The translations under genes and the position numbers were made by a program. A DNA stretch of 64,000 bases, from NCBI RefSeq assembly GCF_040581485.1, contig NC_090132.1:7451001-7515000 (forward strand), given 5' to 3'. The stretch's first letter is position 1. Every line of letters starts with the position of its first letter. Below, one piece after another: positions 36,501 to 49,700 of the stretch. Source of the DNA: Linepithema humile (taxonomy: Eukaryota; Arthropoda; Insecta; Hymenoptera; Formicidae). The notes beneath the pieces are model-generated. The model ran no database searches and had not been told where the DNA came from. It saw nothing but the letters and a program-made list of their open reading frames with translations.

Positions 36501-38013
36501 ATATAACATTGTTTTAACAAAATATTGCAGATTGTATCGTAAAATGGAATTTTTGTATAGAGTACCATTTGCACTCTTTGCATTCATTATTTTTCTGTTG
36601 AAATAATAATTTTTTGCTCAATCATATGATGATGTTACTAGAAATAATTTAATGAACAAATAAATAACAAGATAATGGAACGATAAATATTTATGGATTT
36701 ATATACTATTTACGAATAATTTCGTTTCTTTTCGATTAAAAATGTATGTGAGTAAAAAAATTTATTTTATGACATTTGAATTTTCGCGTTTCCTTCAATT
36801 TATCACGCGACAAGCGATTTATCATTTTCTATTGAAGAGAAATCCAGTTGATTTGTTAGCGAAACGCGAAAGCGTATGTAACGTAGTGATTGAGAGATAC
36901 TCCGGCGTATGTCAAGCAGCCGAAGTTACAATATCGCCAAACAAAATTCAATAAACCCTTCGGCAGAACGAAGCGTCACTCCAAATATTTCCAACTCAAA
37001 CAGCCGTTCCAGTAATTCCCTCCACTTATACCGCTTCGTATCAAAGGTAAAGATTGGTTCAGCCAAATAATGGTATAGCAGCGAACTGCAGCCGGGGAAA
37101 CGCGATCGAAATCGTTATATATCGAGGATCTCCGGGCCCGGGAAAGACGCGGAGAAAAGTAAATGGCTGAAATATTGAGCTACGGCAAATTTGTTGATAT
37201 ATGTAATCGCAAATATGATACGTACAATATATATTTTTGTGTCACGCAATGTTGTCGCGAATGCGACGATTCTCTGTTACGGATTTGTAGCTCCCACGTT
37301 TGTTTAGCGCGGTAAGCAGATAACGAGATAAGAAGATATGGAAAGTCTGTTTAATCGCTAACAATATTTAATAATATTTGTTACAATTATACTGACACAG
37401 TCACTTTAATATAATTGAATAAAACATATAATATATGTATATACATATTTAAATTTAATTGCTTATTTATTATCTTTTTTTGTTGCTTCGGTTATTTTAT
37501 TAAAAACAGTGACTGTGCCAGCTCAGTTTGAAAACTCTGATATATAATTATAATTATAAATATACAAAGAAACAAATAGAAACAAAAATAGACGAATTCT
37601 AGATGCAATATCTGCATCTTTAAAAACGGGTTTTAGACAGTCTCAAATAGGATAGTCAGATGATGATACAAGTCGTTAGAGGAGAGAATACTCACGTATG
37701 GAGAGTGGCAGCTCTCTCCCGTCGGGGTTTGGGGCGGCAGGTATAAGTTCGATATGAGTGCAATAAGTGTGATAAGTGGCCGCGGGCGGTTGCCAATTAG
37801 TCGCGCGCGCGTTGCGGCGGGTCGACGAAATTTGCGAGGGAAATCTGAATGAACGTGCCTCGAATCGCGCGCTACGCGGTTAATACAAATGTGTATTACC
37901 GAGCAAATAAATAAATATTTGGTCATGAGCGGAGCAACTCAAATATGTTCAAGCAATGTCAGCAGCATCTCTGCCGTTTCTCTCTTTCCAGTCTGCCCCG
38001 CTCTCCCGGGGCA
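30521..38013. other. Long non-coding stretch with GC-richer islands
   Basis: No gene can be supported. GC-richer islands lie at about 30.6-31.4 kb (includes CCGGGCCCGG at 31156), 32.58-32.78, 33.68-34.06, 35.44-35.76, 37.08-37.15 (the same CCGGGCCCGG with flanking TCT) and 37.68-37.88 kb. A 12-nt inverted repeat (GACACAGTCACT near 37392, AGTGACTGTGCC near 37509) brackets about 105 bp of AT-rich DNA and could be a tiny MITE. Confidence 0.5.
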
Positions 38014-38028
38014 TCTCCCTCCCTCCCT

Positions 38029-38067
<39 letters not shown>
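38014..38067. repeat. Pyrimidine tract: CCCT, poly-C, then CT dinucleotides
   Basis: 54 uninterrupted pyrimidines on the + strand, continuing as a degenerate CT-rich region to about 38.27 kb. Ser/Leu-rich open frames across it are repeat products. Confidence 0.95.
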
Positions 38068-40392
38068 GTCCCTTCCTCTTTCTCTTCTTTCTCTCTTTCT
38101 CACTCTTTCTCTCTTCAGAGCACGCTCCTCTCTCTTTTCTCAAGCTTCGATCCACCTTCTCCTCACTTTCACGTTTCTACCTTTCTCTCTTACTCCTGTT
38201 ATGAACATCCCTCCCGCCTTCTCTCTTCTTCCCTCTCATTCTCTCTCCCTCTTTCCACGCTTCCCTCTTAGGGTGGTGTGTATATGTGTAACTACTATTA
38301 TGCTGTCGTCATACACGCGACGCTGCGCCATGTACAAACTCGCTTGGTTCGTGTAGGCAGGATGGTAGTATTCGAGTACAATATGTACCCAGTCTACCCC
38401 ACTGGTTGACTCTCGGTATTTGATTCTTGAATCATTCTGTGTACGGGAGGAGTGGTTAATCGTAGGTTAAATATTTTGGTCGATCGCGGTGTTTTCGACG
38501 CCCGGCCTTCTGGCGACGATCGTTCACCTCTCAAGTGTCAAACTGTAAGAATTGATAGTTTAAGATAATTGCACACTTGAAAGGGTACGATGTGTAAAAG
38601 CAAAAGTAGTGTAACGTTATAATTAATATTTGTTTATTTATTAAATAAAATACCTATTTCTACACTAAAAAGATATGAACAATTTTCGCAATGGTTTAAT
38701 TCTTCAACTTTAAAATAGATTTTTCAAAAATTTTATATATATATTTAAACTTTCGTATCTTTTTTTCGAATTTTCTATTTTTTTAGCATTGCATGATATA
38801 AGATGGTGTATAAGATGGTATATGGTATTGCATTATATAATTAAATTTATTTTATATGGCTCACAATATTACATTTAACGCAGCTTGTATATTTGTAATT
38901 TTGCCGTTCAATATCTTGGGCGCATTGTCGGAGCATTTGCGCGGCATGCGCGGCGCTGATGAAATACTGAAATAAAATTTATCGGTCTTGGCTCCGAGTC
39001 GGGGAAACCATTAATGTTATGCGAGACACTTGTGCAAACCCGTCAGCGCCGGTGGCGTGCACTTGTGATTCCGTGACGACATGTAGACAAGCTATCCAAA
39101 TTCGAATTTTCGGTCGTGTCGTGTGACTGTATAAATAATTTTTATGTAAAGCCGCAAGTTGTCCCACTTTTTAAACCGCGAGTGGCCACGCGCCGTTTTC
39201 ACATTAAAACTTGTTCTTGTATCGTGATTTCACAAATTATCATTTCATGAACAAGTTTACCAATTTCTAAAATTTTTAGAATATGTAACTGACTAACAGT
39301 ATTAAAGTTATTATCATGAAATGAAATTTTTCGTAAAGCACACTCTGATAAGTAACATTAAAGTTTCTTTAAGGTTTACGATTTATGATCGACTCAATAA
39401 ATTATGATAATTTTTTAGAGAATCAAAACCTGTTGTAAATTTTATATACTCACTCTTTTTAACTGTAAAATAATCTTCTTTCGAAAGACAGATAATTTTT
39501 TCGTGTATTTGTTAACAGATTACTCGCGTATTGCGAATTACAACGTAATAAAACGTTACGTAAGCGTATATTTTGAAAGATATAAACTTTTCTAAGCTGT
39601 TTTACACCTTTAATAAGTTTAACATATCATCTTATTACATGAAGTCGACAAAGCGTCGTCGTGACGCTCTTAAAGAACATGGCGTTCGTTTCCATAAATA
39701 ACACGCTCTGCGTGTAACGTGGAATGATATTAAGCTCGTCTGATTACATTATCGTACTTATGGGGTGTCTGTAGCATAGTTAATACTTAAAAAGCAATAT
39801 TATCAGAAAAATTTACTATATGTTATGCAATTTTTCTCAGGAATAGAGTTATTATCAGATATATTTCTTTTACAAAATTATTTGCTTTAAAGTGAAAACA
39901 AAATATTTAATGTCGAATTTATTTTTTCATATTCAAGCCGGTGTCAATTTGAATTATTGAAGGATTAAAATTCGAATGAAAAGGAATTAATATTTTTCGG
40001 GAATAAAGCCTTGTCGACTTGCTACACATTTTCGGATCACCCTGTACACTCTCGCGATACGGCACCGTCGTCGCTGAACATATCAGCCTTACGAACTCGC
40101 GATATCTATCCTCTAGGTTCATATCCCACCCCATAAATACATTACTTGATAACGCAAGACGATAAGATATCCGACGACGAAACATTCACGCGCTACTCTG
40201 AAGTAAAATCCGTTTCACGTTGAAAGGCACAAATTTACATCGTTTGGTCCCGCGCGAACAGCGACCCGGCTGTGTGTGTGTGTGTCCGGGATTTATTACT
40301 TCGCGAAATTGTTTTTCTTCTTTCCATAATAACAGCACGCGACGCTTTGCGCAGGATTTCGGTGTCGGACGAGAATTTACTGTCGAGATAGA
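38068..40392. other. Non-coding DNA
   Basis: CT-rich low complexity to about 38.27 kb, then mostly AT-rich. A GC-richer patch lies at about 38.93-39.2 kb. A solitary transposon-end-like sequence is listed separately at 39960-40044. No gene seen. Confidence 0.5.
39960..40044 (-). mobile_element. Possible solitary transposon end (CAGGGTGATCC...)
   Basis: Read on the minus strand from 40044, the sequence starts CAGGGTGATCCGAAAATG next to a TA dinucleotide (40045-40046). It shares its first nine bases with the ends of the palindromic element at 14802-15182. No matching second end is found to the left, so it would be a truncated copy. The left boundary given is arbitrary. Confidence 0.25.
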
Positions 40393-40456
40393 TTCCTCTC
40401 TCTTTCTCTCTCTCCCTGTCTCTCTCTTTCTTCCTCCCTCTCTCCCTCTCTCTCTT

Positions 40457-40496
<40 letters not shown>
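40393..40496. repeat. CT microsatellite
   Basis: Degenerate CT-rich tract with a pure CT core at about 40461-40496. Open frames on both strands through it encode Ser/Leu or Arg/Glu runs only. Confidence 0.95.
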
Positions 40497-40499
<3 letters not shown>

Positions 40500-43455
40500 T
40501 TCTGCGCAGAATTTATTACTTCGGAAAACAATTCCCGGTTTTTTACCTCCCCGGGCGACAGTGTATATTACACTTTGCAAGGGATTTTGCGCTATCGCGA
40601 TCGAACTTTATTTCAGGGCGAAATTGATTTTTGGCGAACACCTCATAATTCGGGCTTTGGGATATTTCCGATGAAACTGGATTATGGAACAGTGGGCTTT
40701 TGTAATCCTGAATTTAATTTGAAAATGGTACGGATGTTGTAATATCATTGTATCTTGTTCTATGAAGTGCGATTATTCACAGTAGAATCTGTTATAATGC
40801 GCGCACAAGAAAATTAAAAATATATGAGACATTTGTATATTCTTTTAATAATTTTAACGAATTTGCTTAATCAAAATCAGAAAATAATGGGAAATTAAGA
40901 CGAGGGTGAATCGATTCTGATTAAATAATCAGGGATGAGAGCCAATGGACGCGGAAGAGTGGCTAATAGCAAAGACGAGAAGATACTAAGGAAGGGGTTG
41001 GGAGAGTACAGGCTTTAGAGAGCCGAGGTAGTTTCTTCGTTAATTTAAGAATTTGCCTCGTTAGTCAAATCACGTCCACCTCGTTGCCTCGACAGCAGTT
41101 GATACAATTAATTAAAAGCAGTCCCTAGGTGTGCGCCGGCAGAGCGAGTCTCGCAAAATCGGATTAGGAAGCAGCTCGAAAACTTCTTTTCGCCCGTGGA
41201 CATCGTTTCTTCCGGATATCGATGACGATTAATTAGCGTCGCAATTACCGAACGCTTAGTCGAGACTTTACAAAGTTGTCCTAATTTCGTTACTTCATAA
41301 GATTACACAGAGTGTCAGAAAAATTTGCTCAAATTAAGTACGTACGAAAACATTCAAAAAATAAAATGCTTCTATCTTTGTTCAAAGATGCTTTATTTAA
41401 AATTAGCATATATTTGAATTATTTGTTGGATTTTTTAATGTAATATTTTTATCAATACGACGTTAAGATATTTTTTACATGATTAGGAACCAATGAATGT
41501 GAATTTAAAAAAAATATATTTTTTAAGAATTTAATTAACGTTTTTATTATAATTTAAAAAGATTAGAGAACATTCTTGTGTGCAAGAAAACACGAAAAAT
41601 ATTTTTGAAGTAAAATCATTCTTTAGTTGTTTTCGATTTCTGTAACGACGCAACGAAATTTACGCCTTTCACAAGATACTGATAGGCACAAGGAGATATG
41701 AGAGCTTTATACTGATATTATAATCTCGTCAAGGTGTTGTGAATCATCCTGACCTGCCGAGTTGTGGTATGATGACACTCTTTCCTTCTCGTACTGGAAC
41801 GACACTAACATTTTCTGTTGTAAAACTTTTTCCAGGAATGCTATTTATCTATCGTGCACGTTATAAATTCAATGTATCTTTCTGAACGTTCTAAATGAGT
41901 CAGTATGTACACATTGATTTACAACTGGTATGTGAAAAATTGTTCGACTGCCGAATAATTAATGAAGCAAATAGAATTGAAAAATATGGCATAGATTACA
42001 GAAAAATTGATATATTTTTCAACTTTCTTATTTCTAATCAGCACTGTGCGGCTTTCGTATTGCGCAGACACCTCGACATACGCATATCCCTCACACGAAT
42101 CACGAGACGAAAGACATAAATCGCGGAACGCACTGCAAAATTAGCGATTTGTTCCGGATTGAAATAATGGCAGCGGCATATTCGAGAATGCGCATTCTCT
42201 TCCTGATGTTAAAACTTGCCTCATACGAAATATTAGATCTTTGACCTTTCCTTCTTGTTTTCCATTTAAATTCCAAAATACAAAAAATACAAAATATTAA
42301 AATATAGAATAAATTATTATATTGTATATAAATATATATTAGGATATAGGTATATTTGAAACGCTAACCGCAATCAATAATAGCCTAACGAAGTAAAAAA
42401 TTAAATAAATATAACGCAATAATCCTAATTTGTCAAACACAGAATTTGCGATATGTAATTAAACTAAAATTAGATTTATTTATTAAATACGAAAACAGAT
42501 ATAATTAATTAGCGCCAATCCTATTGATTTAATCATTAATTATACGTTAAATTTATTTACTAAATTCTTGTTTAATTGTTAGCTAAATTTCTTTAATCAA
42601 GCCGGTGCCGCTTTTTTCTTTCGCGTTAGCTGCTTCGACGATGCCTCTATGCAACATGGACGAAGACAGAGGAGCCCGATCGCGCCTCGTCGTCGACTTT
42701 TTTTCGCGTTCTCATTACGTCCGGTCTTCGAGGCAAGCAGACGCGTGGTGCGGTGTAAAGAGCACGTAATTACACGGGGCTCGGCGATCGATTCCTCGGG
42801 TGGATAATGAATTTTTTACGACGTTACCATCCGCAGCGGAGGAAGATTCATCCGCTCGTTCATCCGCGAATGATGAGGGCCGTGGCCGATCGGGCAAAGC
42901 ATCGGTCCGAATTGAAACGACGTTATGTACGTGAACCCGTCTCGTCCCGGAGTCGCGAACTTTTCTCGTTTGGGTCTTCGATGACCTGCGAAAGCGAACT
43001 CACGAAAGTCTCATTGTTAAGCAATGCGTGACGTGAAATGTGCCGGTTCGACTGGAAAGATGGAATAATGGAATTTTCAGTAAAACGTACAGAATGCGAT
43101 TGTGATTGTGTTTTCTCGCTTAGCGAGGAAATAATTCTCAATTTATTAAAATTGAATCTTTAACGTAAGTTCATTCTTTTTAATTTTTTTTTATAGCATT
43201 TTGTGCAATCGACCATGTTTAATTGTAAATATATAAGTCCGCCAGAGTCTCTATCAATAGCCGTGATTAAATATAGCGATTGGAAAATCGAGCAAGAATC
43301 TTTTCGCGATGAAATCGCATAATAATCTGCAGACGCGCGCGTTCAATCTTGCAATCATTAGTCTTACACTTCTTTACATGGTTCCGTGCGAAAACGATGC
43401 TCAACGGCGAGCAATCGATAACCTGGCTGGTGTATTCGATAATCGAGGAGACAGC
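40497..43455. other. Non-coding DNA
   Basis: Mostly AT-rich. GC-richer islands at about 40.93-41.25 and 42.6-43.0 kb. No domain-bearing frame or RNA gene seen. Confidence 0.5.
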
Positions 43456-43477
43456 TTTCTCTCTCTCTCTCTCTCTC
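43456..43477. repeat. CT microsatellite (short)
   Basis: About ten CT units, close to an ACCT tetranucleotide tract at 43577-43596. Confidence 0.85.
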
Positions 43478-43716
43478 GAGTGCCGCACTGCTGCTTGCTG
43501 CCGCGATCGGTTCGTGTCGAGGAAATTCAGAGGAGTCCCTTCTGCGCTATAAACGCGCTGTTTACTCAATCTATACCACCTACCTACCTACCTACTACCC
43601 CCTTGCTCGGTCTTATTCGCCCTTACACATAGGGTGAACCGGTCGAACGGAGAGGAACGGAAGAGACGAGGAGTGGCTCGAGCGGGTAAGAGGGGGGGCG
43701 CAGGCGGGAGAGATCT

Positions 43717-43741
43717 TATATATATATATATATATATATAT
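43717..43741. repeat. TA microsatellite
   Basis: About twelve TA units at the edge of a purine-rich segment with a G7 run. Ile/Tyr minus-strand frames are repeat products. Confidence 0.9.
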
Positions 43742-46700
43742 GTACGTATATAATATATGTATATGTGCTCGACCAACCAACCAGTCAGTCATCCAGCCAG
43801 CCAACCGTGCGACTATTATCGATTGGACCTTATCGAGCTATCGGTCCGCTCTAATATGCGTTCACATTTTCGTCGGCAAGTGTGGCCAAGGAGGGCTCAG
43901 CTCGATTCGGGAGGAGAATCAAGAAGGAAAACGAAACTCAACTTGATACGTTCTGTCCGAGTTATTAGAAGGGTCTTTCCGCTTGCAACGGGAATAATTC
44001 TTTTCCGGCAAGCATAAATGTAAAAGTCGTTTCTTATATTTAGCGTTCAAAAATATATAAAAAGATGATTACATATTTTATATTTTTGAGAATTAATCAG
44101 CTATTTCATGCGTTAAATACATCGCAAGAATGTCGATTCTTGGAAAGTCGGTTGATCCACTTTCGGGCATTACCTCCGACATCGTTTCGTGACTCGTTGC
44201 AGCGTTAACCCCTTCACGTCGTCGGCGTCTCGCTCGTTTGTGTACCCGCGTTACACACGACGTTGTGTCCTCCACTTCTCGCTCCTCTGCACCCCACGAA
44301 TAATCGAAATGCAAGCAGCTCTCAGATTGGCGGTGCGCCTCGCTTCGCGAACCAAAAGCGAGGCATATGGCGCGAGGCGATGTTGGCGCTCGCCAGATTG
44401 ACACGCCAAGGTGTGTACCTGCCAACCTTTTTACGACCTTACGTGACGCACGAAAGCTCGTCACCGTCGCGTATAAGTCAGATAGGCGATCCGCGACGGG
44501 ACACGCTGGATTATTTAACCCCGGCATATGTTGTATTAACGACCCCTTTGCAACGCGGCAGGTTATCGCAATTAACCCACGTTGGAATCGTGCTCCGCGA
44601 TACCGATCGCGAAAGACCGTTTTATTCGTCTCTGTATCCGGCTGAATCGCCGGCGCGAGTCGAGCCCGCCCCGTTGTGTTCCGTGAAAGCACGAATTTCC
44701 ACCGGCAACGCGGAAATATTTGTTATGAACAAAAACGCGTTGGTCCAAAATATCCGGTCTCGGGTGAGATTGATAGCGGCTGCTATATATGGCGAATGAA
44801 AAAAGTTCACAGTTTTGCCTAAATTGTTGATGGCAGTTCGTATTTCGATCGCCGCACGGCGATAATGAAAATGAATGTTTAATTACGAGAATATTTGATT
44901 CGGGAAAACTCTCGACGAGCGCATTCGACGTTCAATGATTCTTCGCAAACTAGTTCAAGACGCGTAACTCTCGCTTAACTAGCAACGTTTAACGGCAAAG
45001 CAGAGAATGTTTGTTAAAATGTTTGTACGCGGTGCCGAGCTTGATCAATTCGGAGCTCTCTTGATGTAATATTGACCATCGCTCCTGGCGCGAGTAACAA
45101 AAAACCGTATTTGCGCACGCGGTACTTCCATACCTTCTCCTGCGGAAGATATCGATTTACGTTCATTAAGCCAACTGCACCGGCAATCGCTGAAATAAGA
45201 AGACGAAGATTTCGTTGATTCAACCCTTTCGAATTCTTCTTTAATAAGCTACATCTCACGAACGTACTTGCGAACATTTTTTATTTTACAATTGAAAAAC
45301 TATTGACATTTTCACATTCTCGTTAAGGAAAATTTTCAAATTATTATAAAAAAACTGTGTAGATATTTGAGAATATTATTCGCGCAATAGCATTAATAAA
45401 TATTGATTCTTATTATTATTATTATTATTAGACTATTAATTAGGAGGAATATCCATCAACAGGATAATAAATGAGCCGATTCTTTATTAACAAGCCAAGA
45501 AATTGGTTTAAATGTGAAAATTACGAGTACCAACTAGCAGATTAGCTGGAAAATAGTTTGCCACCTACACAGGAATTAGTCACGCTAGATTGTCTCTAGC
45601 CGCATGCGTCCACTAAACGAGCACCTTCATCGACTTTGTTCCGGACAAACTGTAGCTCAGTCAAAGTTCACGCTGTAAAAAATATTTTCTTTATCAGGTG
45701 TGACTTATATATGTGTGTTTAACACTGCACTATTGTGTCCGAAGGAAATAAATATCGATGAGCAACTCGAAATTCAAATTCGACAAATCATTGATAAGAG
45801 ATATTTTACGTATTTTTCCGTGTTTTTTCTATTTGCTCAATTCGATCGAGTGTATATTTATGCAATATTATTTCTTAATACCGAAGAATTGATTTACGCC
45901 TGATACCGGCGTGTGTTCGCTTTGCCTTCATAAATGGTCCTCCCTCGTGCGGAAGGATGGAAAATCCCGTGGCCCGGTAGTCCGGCGTTGCACGCAAGTT
46001 TCAGCGCTTACGAGCAGTTATGGAGGGCGCATGTCTGCATATTTCATGAGCAAACAGACTTCAGTCCCCGTGGCATGCGCTGCAACCAACCCCGCTGCTG
46101 CATTCGGCGTGACTAGTTAAGCTTGCGCGAGCACCGGTCGGTTTCCAAAAGATTTTACTGCCACGCGTGTATTCCGCGTTAAAGTCGCATTATTTATGCT
46201 CGGATCAACAAATTTATCGGATTAGTACATTTTTTTGGTTGCCTGGAAAAATAATAGCTTTAGGGCTTTTATTACATTTTAATTTTGTATTATTTTTGTG
46301 ATATATTTTCGTACATAATTATTGTTGTAATTATGTTTAATAATTGTGGGGAAATACATGAATCATTCTTTATGCGTATACAATATGTAAATCACAACAG
46401 AAACTGAAAGATACAGATTTTCTTATCTTCTTCTCCGAATTTTCTTTTCTCGTAAATCGTAGTTTTGATAAAGAACTGATAAGAGGGAAAGGAATTTTCC
46501 ATGTAGTGGAATTTAATTCCAGTTAGCGGCAAGGAGCAATGAACAATTATTTGATTTACAATGTTAGTCCATTATCATCGAGATTGCACGCAGGGGTGAC
46601 CGATAACATTACGATTTCCCAATTAAACATTATGAGGTTTAGATTACGCGCAGACACTTTACGTCTGTATTCTTTACGCAATTTTTTTCGATATCTTTTA

Positions 46701-49700
46701 TCATCGAGGTTTTTTATTAAAGAATCATTATTGAAAAGTTTATTTTTTTATGACTGCAAATCAATGAATTTATTGTATTGGCAATAGAAGAACAAATCTA
46801 AATGCAAAAAGGAGCAATTGATTTTTCTTAATAAAGGAGCAATTAATTTCCTTCAAATTTGTGGTTCACATTCTCATCTGGTATTTTACCGGAAACCGGT
46901 AGCCATAATATTTTGAATGCAATCACAAGGAAGCACATACATCGGTAAAAAATCTACACGAATAATTTCAATAACGGCGTTGTGTACATACGATGGACGT
47001 ATTTTTTGCAGCAGATGATTTATTAACCGAATATTACGTCAATATGCCTAGTGTATATTTTATGGACGATAAATTTACGCGACTTTGGTGGATTTTGCGT
47101 AGATCCGGGAACGATATTACGTAGATTACAGATAAAATAAAATTTGATCCACATTTGTGAATATTCTCTTACGGAAAAAAGCTATTGGCAAACACTGGCG
47201 AATAAATGTCGCTAATATTCCTCAAATGTTCCTCTGAAATTATCGATAAAGCCTATCAACATTTATGATTGATAATAAACTAACGATATAGAATAATCTT
47301 TTCTGTAATACTAATAATAATTTATTATTGTGTTCAATTCTAGACATTATTTTGTTTTTTATTACAAATAAATAATAAGCTTAACGTATAAACTTATTTT
47401 TACAATATTTATTTCCTAAGCTAATATTATCTTTTTATGTTTAGAATCAAAATGTACCTTATCGCATCAAGTAAGATTTTTATGCGAATTATCGTAAACT
47501 AGGAAATTACTACGGTTTGTTTAATCAGTAATAGTGGAGAAGATTGTTAATATCTCTACGTACAATGTGTGCAATATCTCTATGTACGAAAATTCTCGGC
47601 GAGCTATTATAGTAGCGCTTCATACACAATGAACGTGTAATGAAAGCAACAGTGGGGCTCTTCGTAGTGAAAGGTTTACATATATCAGGCTGCTGCCATT
47701 ATTTCAGATTGTGTAATACTTCAAATATGATAATGATTATCACGATTCCAGAAAATTAATATTAATAAATTTGTTTTACATTACCATAAGCAGGGTTTTT
47801 TTCCGCTCCGTTCTGTCTTGTTAAATAGAACTTGGAGCCGATAGACGATGACGTAGTTCTCGCACTTATTTTCTATTGATGCTAATTGTCGCAAGATTTT
47901 CGAGCGAACTTAGTGCATGGCGCGATGATCCGCGCGGCGATTCCTTGTTTGCCTATTTGTCTCGTGTAAATAAGCGCTCGCGGGTCCCTACTTTCGTCGC
48001 GCAAACAATACGGACACGTAGCCGTCACGTTTCCGCGTTTCCACCCTCGTCAGGGACAGCCACCCTCCTTGCGTGACGATTCGCGATACCCCGTGCACGA
48101 CGTAACCCGTCGCGGACCGCGAGAATTATCACTTTGGTTCGCGCAAATGATAAATGGCGCGCTGATTATGTACCTGCGACTCGAACGGCATTGTTATCCC
48201 ATTTAGAACTGATACTGAAATTTTCGCAAGTATGTAATGTTCCTGTTGCAATTTTATATTCCTGTTGTATTTTTGTCGCATAAGATGAAAACCGAGATAA
48301 CGTAAAATGTCATTTATTTTTCACGTTTCTATTGATTTTTAACAATTTTATACAAATATCGATCGAAACTAATCATTATTGAAAAAATAAAATTGAAAAG
48401 AATGTTTACATTTTAAATAAACTTTTTTCTTACATTAATATAAATTTACGTAGTACGATAACAATTATTAAGAAATAAAAAATTTTAAAGATTATAATTT
48501 TATTTGAAATTTTAGAGTATTGATTCAGAAATATTGACATGCTGTCTCGATTTAATTACATACAGTGAGAATTTTACTGATCCTGATTTCAACACTATAA
48601 TCACACTGGTTACATACCGATCTAGACGAAAGAATGCTGAGTGGGAGTTATCGTTGTCATCTCGGTTACCAGGGATTTATTTTCAATTAGATTATCGTGC
48701 GCCCGCGATGCAGGGTAAAATCACGGCGGCGCCTCATCTCGTCAACAATATCACTCTCTCGCCCTCCTGTATCGCCGCCCTTTTTCCTCGGCAATCGAGC
48801 CGCGACAATGCGAACAATGGTCGAGGCGGACCGGCGTGACCCACACGCGCCGCTTAATATCGTTGCCGATAAAGGAGCCGGCGATGTTTTACAAACAGCT
48901 ATGCGCCACGCGCCCACCCCCTGTCAAAACATTCCGAACGGCCGCCACGACGCCGCTACGCCGGTGTGCCACGATGATGGGGTAAGTCACGTGCCGCCCT
49001 TCGTCTTCCTCGGGCGGCACTGGGAAATTGCGAAGTGCAGCGGATGCAGTTTTTGGGAACGTAGGAGAATCGGTTGGAGGGGGCTGTTTTGTCTTGTCTC
49101 GGAGGATGAGAGAGAAATAGCAAATTTTATCAGATATTAAAAATATTTTTTAATGAAGAAATACAAAAGCGTACAGATCTTTATTAATCTAAATCTTAAT
49201 TTTTGTTCATCAGAAGTTAATTATTACGCATAGAAAGCGGTAGATAAAAGAAAATATCGAGAATCAGTTAAGAATGTTGAATTAGGAGGCCAAATCAGAT
49301 ATTTCTGAAATCAATCACGTTGTCATCGTATAACAGAACAAGAAAATCGAAGCAAACTAGCGAGCATATAATGTTGTATAATGCAGAAGTACGAAAGAAT
49401 ACACAATGAGTGTCCAATAACTACTGTTTACTGATCAAGTCAATCAATTGTGATTCCTGCTGATTGGAATATATTTGATTCTAACTATTGTGATTATCGT
49501 ACGATTGTTTCCGCATTATCAATTTATATAACCGCGATAAATTTCAGTTTAATCAGCCTTCTTTAAATAAATGAATTAATTCACAATTGTAGAAAATTGC
49601 AAGGTATTTTATACACGTTTTGCGCAAAATTGTTCAAGCTTATACCAAATGTTATTTAACAGTTCATATTATATAATCTCGTCTAAAAATTATAATTAAA

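Noticed and set aside
46472..46483. AGAACTGATAAG, shared with the middle of miR-184
   Set aside because: The seed portion is absent and no star arm is seen.
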